The notes beneath the pieces are model-generated. The model was given only the letters and a program-made list of their open reading frames with translations, was not told the DNA's origin and did no database searches. DNA of 64,000 bases, taken from NCBI GenBank assembly GCA_965153455.1, contig OZ234499.1, positions 18,658,271-18,722,270 on the forward strand, in the 5' to 3' direction. Of this stretch, positions 39,148 through 50,555 are shown in pieces (position 1 is the stretch's first letter; the number at the start of each line of letters is the position of its first letter). Position numbers and translations under genes: made by a program. The DNA is from Sphagnum compactum (taxonomy: Eukaryota; Bryophyta; Sphagnopsida; Sphagnales).

Positions 39148-40527
39148 TTAAGCAACAGTTGCAGAACCCTTGGCTTCATCAGATTGCTGCGAGAGACGCA
39201 GGTCAGAAGCACACAGGGTGCCGGAACGATCATAGTCCAGTTCATTGAACTCTCTCACAAAGTCGACCAGATCCGCTTGTTCAATCTTGCCACATTCCTT
39301 CAGTTTGAATATCAAAAATTCTGCCTTGCTGCACAATACAACCACAGAGCTTCACAGATTCAGAACCCACACCTTCAAGCAATTACCCCAACTCCCACAC
39401 ACACACACACATACAAAAAACACTAATCCATCAAGAAAACAATGTCAGAAAAAGGACACAAAATTGAGTCTTAGAAGCTCAAAGTCACAATGTTAGAAAA
39501 CATAGGAGTAGAGGGGAGTGGAAAGAAAAGAAAAAGAAAGAAACCTGACAACACCATCCCCATCCAAATCAGCAGCTTCCAAATCAGATGTTGTAGTGCG
39601 GCGGCACAAGGCCCAATGAGCAATTTGGTATTGGCGTTCTTCAGTTCTCACTTCTGCTAAGTACAAGAAGAATTGAGCCACACACACGGTGCTGGAAAGA
39701 ATCCAAAAGATGGCAAAAATGCGTCCAGCTTGAGTTTCGAAGCTCTGGTCACCATAGCCGAGTGTGGTGACAGTGACACAAACGCAATAGAAAGCGTCTA
39801 TGAAGCTCATGCCTTCCCAGTACTGCAAAGCCAACAAACCCAACACAAAGAGAACTAGCACTAGAACTCCTGCAACCATTGCCTTCCACTCTGCACTAAT
39901 GACACTGTCCTCATCTTCTTCTACCCCTCTCTGTTTCCTGTACTTGTTGTACACCTTTTGCACCAAGATTTTCTCCTGTTTTTCAACCAAGTAGTTTGCC
40001 AATCCACTCACCAATGCTCCAATGAGTCCAAAGCCAATGAAGACAAATGCGCATGTGAAGAGCTTTGCTATGGTGCTATTCGGAATTATGTCTCCATACC
40101 CGACCGTTGTCATTGTGACAATTGCAAAATACAATGCATCCACAAGGGTTGTGGTACTCAATGTACCCCCTAAATCGTTGTGAAGGAGTGAAAAACAAAC
40201 AATTCCAATGATCAAATAGATGCCAAGACCCATGAGAGCTTTGAGAAGAGCTGATGGACCATTGTCTTTTGCAAATGGAGATGGAGGCTCACGGCCTGAT
40301 GATGATGGTGATGATGATGATGACTGTCCTGTCGGCTTTTGTGGATTGCCATTTGGAGTCTCTGTTGATGGTGGTGGTGCACTACGCACAGGCCATAATT
40401 GCATTCTCTTGTTGGACTTTGAGGGTTCTTTCTTGTCCCTCCCAAGAAATGGCTCCAAGATTGAGCTTTCGTTTCTTGATACTTCAAGCAATGAATCCAC
40501 ATCATCCTTTGTGAGACTGTGAGCCAT
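39148..40527 (-). CDS. TPK: Two-pore potassium channel (TPK/KCO type)
   Basis: It forms K+-selective channels, usually in the vacuolar membrane, opened by cytosolic Ca2+ and 14-3-3 proteins. Two exons, 40527-39545 and 39328-39148, join in phase to give 387 residues, a normal length for the family. There are four membrane segments and two pore loops with K+ filters TTVGYGD (residues 140-146) and TTLGYGD (254-260). The C-terminus has two EF-hand loops, DLDGDGVV (from 320) and DYDRSGTLCASD (359-370). The intron cuts the first EF-hand region, just after its GVV. The N-terminus has VRSAP (47-51), in the place of the family's 14-3-3 site, but with R-S-A-P rather than the full RSxSxP pattern, so binding is uncertain. 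The start is the first ATG of the long frame. Confidence 0.95.
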
Positions 40528-41451
40528 GATTGACTTGATTTCTGGCTAGTTGCATGAAAACACACAGAACTGATCAGATCATCATCAGTTGCCAAAACAC
40601 CAAATCCGAGACATCTAAGTAATCAAAAGGATACAAAACCTAAACTTAAACCCCTAAATTTCTCAGACTCATCTGAGGGTTTGAAGAAGTTTGTAAAAGA
40701 CAAAACTGCACAAGACATGACATGGAAAACACAAGATTTTGCGACTCAAAGAGACAATTGTCTGCTTTAGCAGAAACATCTAAACCACATGCCAAAGTTC
40801 TTCATAACTCTTCTCTCAAATTGCAGAATTCCACAGATGTGGAAAGCTAAAGAAATTACCTGATTAGGTCAGTGGTGACAGAAACCCTCCGTAAGATGTA
40901 GAATTTCTTTTAGCAATGAAAAGTCATTTGCCACATCACGCCAGGTTGACTCAATTTTTTTAGCAACAAGGGCTCTCACTTGATCTGATACCTGTTTGTT
41001 AATTGCTTGAATTTCTTCAAGTTTTTTTCTATCTGTTTACACACAACCACCAAAGAAACTTTCAGACCCAGTTCTTCAGAAACAGAATTGTATGATTCAA
41101 ACCCATTGAAGAAATGTTGTGAAGAGAAATAATGAGAGCATGTAGGAAGCCTGAAGCAACCAACCCTAAAGAAAGATTTCTTGCCCTAGAAAACCTCCTG
41201 AGGTCACTCTAAAAGCTACTAAAATGAAGGAAACCCTCCAAGAAGAAAGCACATGAAACAAGTATATTTGAGATGGTTTTTAGCATATTTGAAGTGGGCT
41301 TTTCCTTGTAGATCCAATTTGTGTACTGAACTCTGCAAACTCATCTGATGAGAGAAACTCCAACTGGAAATCCCCAATATGTGCATTTCTAAGCAAACAA
41401 ACTTACAAAGTCTTCAAATGGGGTTGGGTTGTGGTTACATTATGGATGGTT

Positions 41452-41452
<1 letters not shown>

Positions 41453-41476
<24 letters not shown>
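41453..41476 (+). repeat. GA dinucleotide microsatellite upstream of TPK
   Basis: A run of GA dinucleotides lies about 930 bp upstream of the TPK start codon (CT on the coding strand). It may sit in the leader or promoter. No function is shown. Confidence 0.85.
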
Positions 41477-41482
<6 letters not shown>

Positions 41483-41563
41483 CCTCAAGCAAGCTGAAGA
41501 TCATCAAGAAAGGAAACAACTCAAGTCCAGCCCACATGCAAAAAGCAAAACAACTTGTGCAGC

Positions 41564-41915
41564 AGCAGCAGCAGCTCAACACAAACCCCCCACTCTTAAA
41601 AAGCAAGAGGATTGTTTGTGCAGCAGATCAACACAAACCCACAATCTGAAAATTCGAAAGGACTTTGCAGCAGCACAACACAAACCCACAATCTGAAAAC
41701 CAAAAGGATTTGTGCAGCAGCTCAACACAATCTACCCACAATCTCTAAAAAGCAAAAGAATTTGTGCAGCAGCTCAACACAAGCCCACAATCTGAAAAGC
41801 AAAAGGAATTTGTGCAGGAGCAGAACACAAACCCATGATCTGAAAAGACAAAAAGGGTTTGTGCAGCAGATCAACACAAACAAACCCACAATCTAAAATC
41901 TGAGAAGCTAACAGC
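41564..41915 (+). repeat. Minisatellite of about 48 bp, seven copies, upstream of TPK
   Basis: Each unit starts CAGCAG(C/A)(T/A)CAACACAA, continues with CCCACAATCTGAAAA and ends with AAAGGATTTGTG or a close variant. Seven units lie about 1.0-1.4 kb upstream of the TPK start codon. The open frames across the array are repeat translations and not genes. Confidence 0.88.
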
Positions 41916-42289
41916 AACAGCACTTTTTATTAGAAGAGAGTGTTGTCATGAAGAAGAAGAAGAAGAAGAAGCACTTGACAAAACACTTGTGAGCTGACTC
42001 CTTGCATTGATGGATGAGCATGACACTTAACATAAAAACAAACTGAAAATTTTCAGTCTGAAAATAACTGAATCACTTGTGGAAAAGTCAGTTCTAGAGA
42101 TTGTAATCAACTCCCTCCAACTCACAAAAGGTCCTAAAGATAAAACAAAACCCTTTCTCCTACTTAAATTGGATCCTGTCATATTGTGAAGACAGGCCTC
42201 TCCAGGACCTTACAAAACATGCAAGGTCCTTCCTTGAGAGCCTCTCCAGAGCCTCACAAAACATGCAACAAGGGCCTGGACAGAGTCTC

Positions 42290-42416
42290 TCTAGGACCTT
42301 GCAAAACTGGTTTTGTAAGGCCCTGGCCAGGGTTTTAGGACCTTGCAAAACCCGTTTTGTAAGGCCCTGGACGGGTCTCTAGGACCTTGCAAAAACTGTT
42401 TTGTAAGGCCCTTGAC
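42290..42416. repeat. Tandem hairpin units GGACCTTGCAAAAC / GTTTTGTAAGG
   Basis: The motif AGGACCTTGCAAAAC, two or three loop bases, then GTTTTGTAAGGCCC(T) recurs three times at about 60-bp spacing. Each copy can form a hairpin with a stem of about 11 pairs. Related half-motifs (CCTTACAAAACATGCAAGG, AGCCTCACAAAACATGCAA) lie at 42200-42280. Confidence 0.8.
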
Positions 42417-42654
42417 AGCCTATTGGGGACCGAATTTCCAAAATTTGAAGAAACTGGAAAGGTCTCGGACATTGAAAGGTCCTCCTGTGGATGGATGAAA
42501 AGTCATGTAACCCGTTCATTGTAATGTGAGACCTCTTTGTTGGAAGCCTTGGATGAACCCACCACCTACACTCCGCACCGACACCATGGTATAAGAACAA
42601 GTGTTGTTGTTGGCCAGTTATTGATTTTTTTTCATAATCACTTGGTAGTAGTTT

Positions 42655-42760
42655 TTTTTTTTTTTTTAAATTTTTAAATAAATTTTAATTAATAAAATTA
42701 ATAAATATATTATATTTATTTATAAAAAATTAATTAAAATTTATTTATTTATAAATAATG
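42655..42760. repeat. Extreme AT tract
   Basis: About 100 bases of almost pure A and T with words such as ATTAATAAATATATTATATTT and their near complements. It could unwind or cruciform easily. No gene is present. Confidence 0.75.
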
Positions 42761-43159
42761 TTGGGTGTTCATTAGGTTATCAATATTTTGAGTAATAACT
42801 CTTGATTATGATGCATAAAGGTAAGTTTTCAAATACCCATTCGATAACCATCAATCGTACATCAATTATATGCTTTGAAAATTCTAAAAATTGTCCCTTT
42901 TTTTTGGGTTTTGTACCGTAAAAATGTTTATTGTTTCAAAATTGATAACCTAACTCATCTAAGTAAGTTATTAAATTTTGAGATTCAATATCAAGCAAGT
43001 ATAATGTTATTAACCAGTTTTTTTTTTTAAAAAAATCAATAACTCGAGTTTGATAGGTTATTTATACCTAGATTGATAACCATGTCAAAACTCCAAAAAA
43101 CCAAGCCAACACGAGGAGGAAGAATACCACCAAAAACTTGATCTAAAAACCTCAATAGA

Positions 43160-43205
43160 CTTTAAACCCTAAACCCCAATAGCCTAAACCCTAAACCCTA
43201 AACCC
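43160..43205 (+). repeat. Interstitial telomere-like repeat (CCCTAAA)
   Basis: TAAACCCTAAACCCCAATAG and CTAAACCCTAAACCCTAAAC occur in series, and a shorter block lies at 43590-43610. The unit is the plant telomere motif. Such short internal copies are common near genes and in leaders of plant genomes (telo boxes). Confidence 0.85.
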
Positions 43206-43804
43206 CAATAGCCTACCATGTGACAACAACACTAGTTATGTTTAGCCTTTAATAAGAAGAGGCCTCACTCAAGAAGGTGAATTTGTAAAGGTAGTACACT
43301 AAAACATTTCATACATTGAACTTTGTGGATATAGGCTTTTAGTTTTTTTTTTTTTTTTTTTAAAGAGGAATTTTTTAATGAAGACTAATAAATTTTTTTG
43401 CATGGTGAAATATTTTTGAGTTTCCATAATAATTTCTTCTTCTTTTTTTCCTTAAGATAATAATAAGGTTTTTAATGTAAATGGCAAGGCCACATTGTAA
43501 CACACCCCAACCCTTGTTTTATTTTAGTAAATGTTTACTATGGACATTAATCAAACCTCGAGGGAGGGAGAACCCCTTCGGGGTGCCACAAACCCTAAAC
43601 CCTAAACCCACAAAAGATGGTCGGAGGAGCGCCGAAAGTCCACAAAATGGGGGTGTTTTTTAAATGCACTCCCAAACTTAGGTGCTTTTTTGTTGGAAAG
43701 TATCATATAGTGACAAAATATGGGACAAGTGGGCTAATTGGGGTCTTGTCTTTTAGGGAGTAAATTGTGCACTACATGCAAAGCTGCCACCAATGCAATG
43801 GGTT

Positions 43805-43945
43805 GTGCATAGTTATATTATTATGTATCTAATCTTAGATAATACTTATAAAATTAGTAAATAATTATATTATTATTATTATTATATATAATATCAGATA
43901 ATAATTATAAAATTAGTAAATAATCATGTTATTATATTCTCAGAT
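43805..43945 (+). repeat. AT-rich two-copy tandem repeat
   Basis: The word TAAAATTAGTAAATAAT(T/C)AT, preceded by (T/C)AGATAATA(C/A)TTA, appears twice about 75 bases apart, separated by ATT triplets. No gene is present. Confidence 0.7.
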
Positions 43946-44029
43946 ATTTACTATTATATTATTGTTTATTACTTGTGAGAGGTCATTTTTTTGCCTTTGT
44001 CATCCAAAAAAATTTCTTTTATCATTATT

Positions 44030-45950
44030 ATAGTGCCCACTACATGTCAAAGTTGATTTTAAGAAATTTTTCTAAAACTTTGGTTTGGATACCTTAGAAC
44101 TTGATTGAAATCATAGACTTAAACCTACCCAATATGAAATATACCTACCAACATTCATACTAGGGTACAAATAGGTTAAAATTTTGTTTACAAATGGAGT
44201 AACTTGTGTGAATGCACACAACTTTGATTCTTTAATAGTCTTTTGTAGATTGTTTACAATTTCAAATTGTGAATTCTCATTACGTGGACAAAAGTGCAAA
44301 ATGTTTGTGTTAGTACAACATGGGTTCTTTTCATTTGTGATGTGAACCAAATTTCAATTTTCATTTTTCTTCTTGAAGTTGCGAAATTGAACATCCTATT
44401 GAAGACTTAAATATCACATTGTTGAAATCAAAACCTTCAAATTGTGGATCTTTTAAAAATAAATATATTCTTTGTAATAATATTGATAATGGTTCGTGTA
44501 TTCGGAATAGAACAACAACTATGATGATCGTAAATAAAACATGAAAATAGTTTGCAACATTTGAAGATGGAGGAACATTACCAAAACCCAACCTCTAAGC
44601 TTCCTTCTTTAGAAGTAACAAACACATTTAAAATTTTGATATTACATTTTTCATGTATTATATCCATTGACAACTCTTTGTTTGACCATTTTGATAAGAA
44701 GATGAATGTAACACTAAAATTTTGAAAACAATTTTGCATTAAGAAGCTGAGGACATGTGTGGACAATTTGCTTCTAGGGATCAAAGAACAATATTTATTG
44801 CACAACATTTTGACTTGTTGAATCACACTATTCTTGCACAACTTCATACACAAAGCTTCATTTTTTAATTTTCACCTTCTTTTGGAGTTTTTTCACAAAA
44901 TATTTACATAGGGACAAACGTTTGGGGAACTAAAAAGGAACACCAAACAACCTTATTGCATACGGACATTGTATTCATTATTTCAAATCCTTTTTTTTAC
45001 AAGGGTTCAAGGTAAGTGAACATCACCATGAGTTTAACAAAATCATTCATTCAACAATCAACAATTTAAAAGCATTAAAAGATGCTCACAAAAGTGTCCA
45101 TTTGATGCCCATGCAACCCTAAACAACTAAAATGGTGTTTCCATGTCAAATAATTGCATGTAATAAAGTTCAAAAACTTTTGTTGTTGTCTTACAATATT
45201 GTTTTACAAATGTTTTCAACATGCCATCTCATGTTTGTAATTTATTGGAGCTTCAAGTTCCCAACACCTTGATCAATGTGAAGACTAGTTTAACATTGAT
45301 AATAGAAAATATGTGATCATGTCCATGATCTTACCTTGTCCCCGTTTTTCTTTTTCATCTTTTCATCATCCTCCTCCTTCTCAACAATTTGGTCCATATA
45401 AGATCAAAATTGGAATTTAGGAGGATTTTGTGAATTAAGATTTGAAAAAAAATTCTTTGATATTGTTATTTAATAACCACAAAAATATGATTATAGACTC
45501 ATCCATCGTTGAAAATCTGATTAACATGATAACCAATAATGGTATGACTAAAAAATCAAAACATACATGAACTCAATTATGTCAATTATATGGCTTTAGT
45601 TGGTTTTGAAGAAAATTATCAATATCAATAATTTAACATGAAGATTAACACAATGATTGGATGATATTAATATAAGTATTCCATCAAGTTGAATATACGT
45701 GTTCATGTGATCCAAAAATTGGAAGTTAATAATATTTTTAATGTTTCAAATTAATTGGATTTGTGGAATCAATTGCCTTTTTTATATAGACCCATCCTCA
45801 CTCTAATTAATATGGTCTAATACATAACAAGTGATTTTGAAGATGCATATTTTGTATAATCTTAAGAGCACAAATACGAATATAAATTTTTTTCAACCAT
45901 CAAACCCTAATAATTTCCTTAAATGTAAACTTGGACCTCTCAATGAATTT
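44030..45950. other. AT-rich intergenic DNA, nothing recognised
   Basis: Short frames only. No family, RNA gene or ordered repeat was seen. Confidence 0.55.
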
Positions 45951-45989
45951 TTGATGAATGGATGGAATGATGAAGAGAAATGACCTCAT

Positions 45990-47030
45990 TATACTTTTAG
46001 CCATTGAGCTCATTTCGTTAGCACACAAACTTGAGACTCATTTGCACATTTTACACTCGCTTACTCTACTTGCACATGTAATTGAAAATCATTTGCACAA
46101 ATGTTTCACCCATTTAGATGGTTCCATTAACATAAGAGCATGAGACCCATTTTGCACATTTCACCACTCTCTTAGATTATTTTAATTACACTTTTCCCTC
46201 AATTATGTGATGTAGCTAAACTAACGATCATCCACAAGAAGATTTAGCCAATTTTGGCTATAGACCAAATATGAAAATCCTTTTATATTTTGGTTACATG
46301 TTGGGAACGTGTTGTAAAAATATGGTGATTAAGATTTTATTTTTTTTCAAATCGGATGAACTAGGGCCATTTTTTTCACAAAATCCTTCGTATGTGTCAA
46401 CATATAGTTTGGAAATCAAAAAAATGTGGAAATTTGCACCCTTTTGATTGAGACCCATTTGCACAAATGCTTCACTCATTTAACTCATTCCATTAGCACA
46501 AAGACTTGAGACCCAATTTGCACATTGTACTACTCACTTAGCTTGCTCTAATTGCACATGTACTTGAGACCAATAGTATATAAATTTGAGATCTATTTGC
46601 ACATTCTTTCTCTCAATTATTAGCTTGTTCTATTTGCACATGTAATTGAGACCCATTTTCACACAAACTTGAGACCAATAGTACATGAACTTGAGACCTA
46701 TTTGCACATTCTTTCACTCACTTATTAGCTTGTTCTATTTGCACATGTAATTGAGACCCATTTGCACACAAACTTGAGACCAATAGTGTATAAACTTGAG
46801 ACCTATTTGCACATTCTTTCACTCATTTAGCTTCATTCCATTTTGCATGTGTACTTGCAACAACCCATTTGCACATTCTTTCACTCACTTATTAGCTTGC
46901 TCTATTTGCACATGTAATTGAGACCCATTTGGCACATTTCACCACTCACTTAGCTTGCTCTAATTGCAAATGTAATTTGAGATTCATATGCACATGTTCC
47001 ACACTTTAGCTTGCTCCATTTGCACATGAA
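45990..47030 (+). repeat. TTTGCACA-rich minisatellite, interrupted
   Basis: Long degenerate units carry ACCCATTTGCACA, TTCACTCACTTA, TTAGCTTG(T/C)TCTA(T/A)TTGCACATG and TAATTGAGACC, with alternating AACTTGAGACCAATAGT. The array is broken between about 46190 and 46445 by a copy of the AGCCAA(A/T)TTTGGCT dispersed repeat. It ends just upstream of the mitochondrial carrier gene. The unit is near 115 bp, with shorter subunits. Confidence 0.8.
46222..46445 (+). repeat. Dispersed AGCCAA(A/T)TTTGGCT repeat, copy 2
   Basis: It matches 10498-10740 in word order (GATCATCCA, TTTAGCCAATTTTGGCTA, AATATGAAAATCC, GGGCCATTTTTTTC, AAATCCTTCGTA). It sits inside the TTTGCACA minisatellite, so it may have inserted there. 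Its ends are approximate. Confidence 0.55.
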
Positions 47031-47254
47031 CACAGACACACTCTTGGAAATTTATTTTGCAATGTGCCCATCAGGTAGAAAAGTTGAAATCCTCATTTGG
47101 GTGCAACTTTTTCTAAGTTGACATCCTCTTTTGGGTCTCGCTCATTCAAATCATTTTCATCAAATTTAGGTGAAGAAATTTTGATGTTAAAGTTGAGAGA
47201 GAAAGAGTTTGATGTTGTGGGTGTTGTGGTAAAGATCGAGATTTTGATGGAAGA

Positions 47255-49982
47255 ATGATGTTCTGTGGAGCTCGAGAGAGACAACAAAGGAAAGCTCAAG
47301 CAAGAAGCTCCATGTCTTCTTCCGCCAAGGATGATGAGCTTCAGCCTCCTGTTGGTGAGAGAGTAGAGGCAGTGCCACAACAGTACTGGGAAGATAATTT
47401 TGTTGCAGGTGCAACAGCTTCTCTGTTGTCGAAAGTGGTACTTCAACCTCTGGACTTTGCAAAGACTCTTTTGCAGGTGTATTTTTTTACACTTTTCTTG
47501 GCTTCCTTTCTCGTTGTTCTCTCTTCTGTCTCTTGCTCATTCAACTTTTTTCCCTTTCATGTAAGAATGTAGAGAAATGCTGTAAGAAAATTTCTGAGTT
47601 TTCATTTTGTTGGTGATTGATTGTTGTCAGTAGTGTCAAAATTCTGTCTGTTTTCGTCTCCCATTTTTTCATTTTCATTCAGAATTGCATCTGCTTCAGC
47701 ATCAATCATTTTAGGGTTTATATCATTTTCGGGTTTATGTTGGTGGATTGTGAGGATTTGAGTTGTGCTGTAATTGGCATTGTCTGTGTGGATTTCACGA
47801 GGTTTGGAGGAGGTGAATTTTGAGGGAGGTTGATCAGAGGTCAAAGAAATTTGTGCATCAGGGTTTAGGGTTTAAGAGTCTTTGCCAGTCACTGGAAGAG
47901 GTGAATTTGGAGGGAGGTTGATGAGAGGTTGAAGTGACTTGTGTATGAGGGTTTAGGGTTTAAGAGCCACCTTTGCTAGTCACTTGAATCCTACAACCCC
48001 ATTTACCGCTCTGAAATTCAAATGACAATAAGGTCATGCAAAAACGAAGTCTTTTCAACAAACCACAACAAACCAACCATGTATGCAGGTCGAAATTATT
48101 CACTCTGGGCTGCAAGTGATATAAGGCAATCTGATGTACTGTTGTTGAACTGTTGTGGAAAATAAAATACAAGGCATCTCCGGAAGTGAGAGGAAGTTAC
48201 AACAACTTGGGCCAATGCATAGCAGGAGTTGTCAAACAAGGTGGCATGTGTAAACTATACACAGGCTTTCTTGCGTCCGTGGCTGTTTCTGGTCCTTCAT
48301 CAGCAGTCTTCATTGCCTGTTATGAATGCTCCAAAAATGCCATTGAGAAAGTTGCTGCCACATTTCCACCTCCACTTGCAAGCATTCAAAACATTGCCCC
48401 TATACTGGCGGCTGCCTTTGGAAACTTGGCAGCAAGCACTGTGCGGGTGCCTCCAGAAGTCATCAAGCAACGTGTACAAGCTGGGCTCTATAGGTGTGTT
48501 AGTAGCAATGTATTTGTAAACATGTATTTGTACATTCAAAGATTTCTCTTGTCAGTTACCAGCAATGGGTACCTATTCATGATCCACTTCATGAACATGC
48601 ATTAACAATCATTAACATGAACTTGATGTCTTTGCAAGAGATTTCTTTTCTGTGGGAGATGTTTAGTGAAAAGAAACAGAATTTGTGGTATTGCTGCTGA
48701 CCAGAATCCTCCCCCCTCCCCCCCTTTTGTATTTTTACAGAGATGTTTTGCAAGCCATAAAAGCCATCTGGGTTAACGAGGGCTTCTCAGGTTTCTACTG
48801 TGGTTACTCCCTGCAAGTAAATTCTCTCATCTTAATTACTCAAAAAGTTAGCTGTGGTTTGGAGCTGGATTTACATGTGGGGTTGTCAAAATCCCTAGAG
48901 ATCTCTGCAAAACTACTAATATGGTTGACTGATTCTGAGTGCAGGTGAGCAGAGACATCCCTTACTCAGCCCTGCAGTTCATGACATTTGAGATGCTGAA
49001 ACGACAGCATTTGGATGCTCAGATGCCGGGGAGGAGGAAAAAAAGGGTGAAAGGCATTGCTGATGATCTTTGGATGGGTGCAGTATGTGTCTTTCTCTCT
49101 CTCTTGCTCTCTCTCTCTCTCTCTCAGTTGTTGCTCTACTGACCAAACTGTACAGCAGGTGTATGGCTGCAAGGCTACAGGAAGTCTCTCTAGGACAGGA
49201 TGTCTCTTTGAGATAATAGGATGTTCATGAACTTGCTCATCAAAGCTGTGTTTGGTGACGGGCAATAGCTGGCAGGTGCAGTGGCATGCACTTTGACAAC
49301 ACCGTTGGATGTTGCAAAAACAAGAGTCATGACTCAAGACCCAACAGGAAATTCGGTGTATCTTGGCTTGCAGGCAACCTTACAGAAAATCTGGTTAGAA
49401 GAGGTAAGGCCAAGTTAGTTACTTGTAGAGTTATCTGCAGGTAGGATTTAAGTTGTCAGCATTTTGTGATTGTTTTTTATGCTCACAAGGTAAAATTATC
49501 CAATGACCTGATGCACACTGATCTTCTGACTGACTGCCCCCATAATACTCATGAGGACATCACAGTGTCAATAAATGTTGTGACATTTTGTTGGAATCAC
49601 TCCCTTCTTGGTTGCAGGGTGTGCATGGATTTGGTAGAGGAATGGTACCCCGCATCCTTTACAAGGTTTGCTGATTTTGCAATGAACTGACTTCCCATTC
49701 TCAGTTCCAATCTGTTACTTGCTTTTGCATAGTTGAGCCATGACTTCTGTTTATTTGCTTCTGGTAGTTTAACTCAGACAGTAGCTACTAGATGCTATAA
49801 AACTTGGCAGCTTTACACCAACCTGCCAGGTTCTTTGGTCAGCACAAACTATTTAGTGCAAAATTTTCTTGGGTGCATAGGTTCCTGCTTCAGCTGTATT
49901 TTTGGTGTGTTATGGAGCCATGAAAAGGCTCTTGCAAGCAACAAGATCAAGACAACATCATCCTACTATCAAAGGTAGGTAG
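47255..49982 (+). CDS. Mitochondrial carrier, SAM-carrier-like
   Basis: It is a mitochondrial carrier family protein, moving small metabolites across an inner organelle membrane. Seven exons fit in phase: 47255-47476, 48174-48493, 48741-48816, 48945-49082, 49269-49403, 49618-49665 and 49881-49982, giving 346 residues. All three carrier signatures are present: PLDFAKTLLQ (65-74), PPEVIKQR (167-174) and PLDVAKTR (264-271). The block RVPPEVIKQRVQAG...EGFSGFYCGY...RDIPYSALQF closely resembles the S-adenosylmethionine carrier group, so that substrate is likely but not proven. The first 50 or so residues form a polar extension ahead of repeat 1. A three-codon upstream frame at 47246-47257 overlaps the start ATG. 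The last exon can instead splice at AAAG/GTAGGT (after 49974) to an in-phase exon from about 50420 ending at 50555, which would add a polar tail. Confidence 0.9.
47811..47986 (+). repeat. Tandem duplication of about 89 bp in carrier intron 1
   Basis: GTGAATTT(T/G)GAGGGAGGTTGAT, AGAGGT, AGGGTTTAGGGTTTAAGAG and GCCAGTCACT or GCTAGTCACT appear in the same order at about 47811-47898 and 47900-47986. Each copy has a telomere-like AGGGTTTAGGGTTT core. Confidence 0.85.
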
Positions 49983-50555
49983 CCATTCTATTGCTTAGAC
50001 CACATTTCAAGGAAAAGGGTTATGTTCTTTGTACTTACCTACAACCATTCACCACCATACATGTTGCTGTTGAAGGTCATGGCACAGCTCATCACTGCTA
50101 TTCATGACAACAGTGATGGGTCTGACACTTTTTTGATAATGGTCACAAGGTTATGCCCACACTCGGTCAAACTTCACAACCTTCAAGAGTGCCCCTAAAC
50201 CCTAAACCTTCAAAAGTGCTGTTGTGGACTTTTCTCTGCAATGTCATTGACTTATTACTTTGAAGGTCTCCAGAGATATATGTGTGTCACTGTTGTGGTT
50301 CAAACTGTTCCTCAAATCTCTTCTTTTTGCTGCTTTCTGGGTTGCATTGCTTTTTTCATTTTGCTGGTTCTAGATTTTACTCCTGGAAATTACTTTACCT
50401 TATTGCGTCTCCCAGCAGGCTGTGACAGAAATCTTCAATCATGTACAGGCCCAGGTGCAGCTGCAAAGAGCTCAAGATATACTGCACCACAGCTTGCCAC
50501 ACACAGAAGCAAAGCTCAGGTGGAAGAAATGAAGAGCAAAATTCACCTGGATTGA

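Noticed and set aside
41403-41896. Two overlapping open frames upstream of TPK rich in Gln/Asn and Thr
   Set aside because: They follow the 48-bp repeat and match no family; probably repeat translation.
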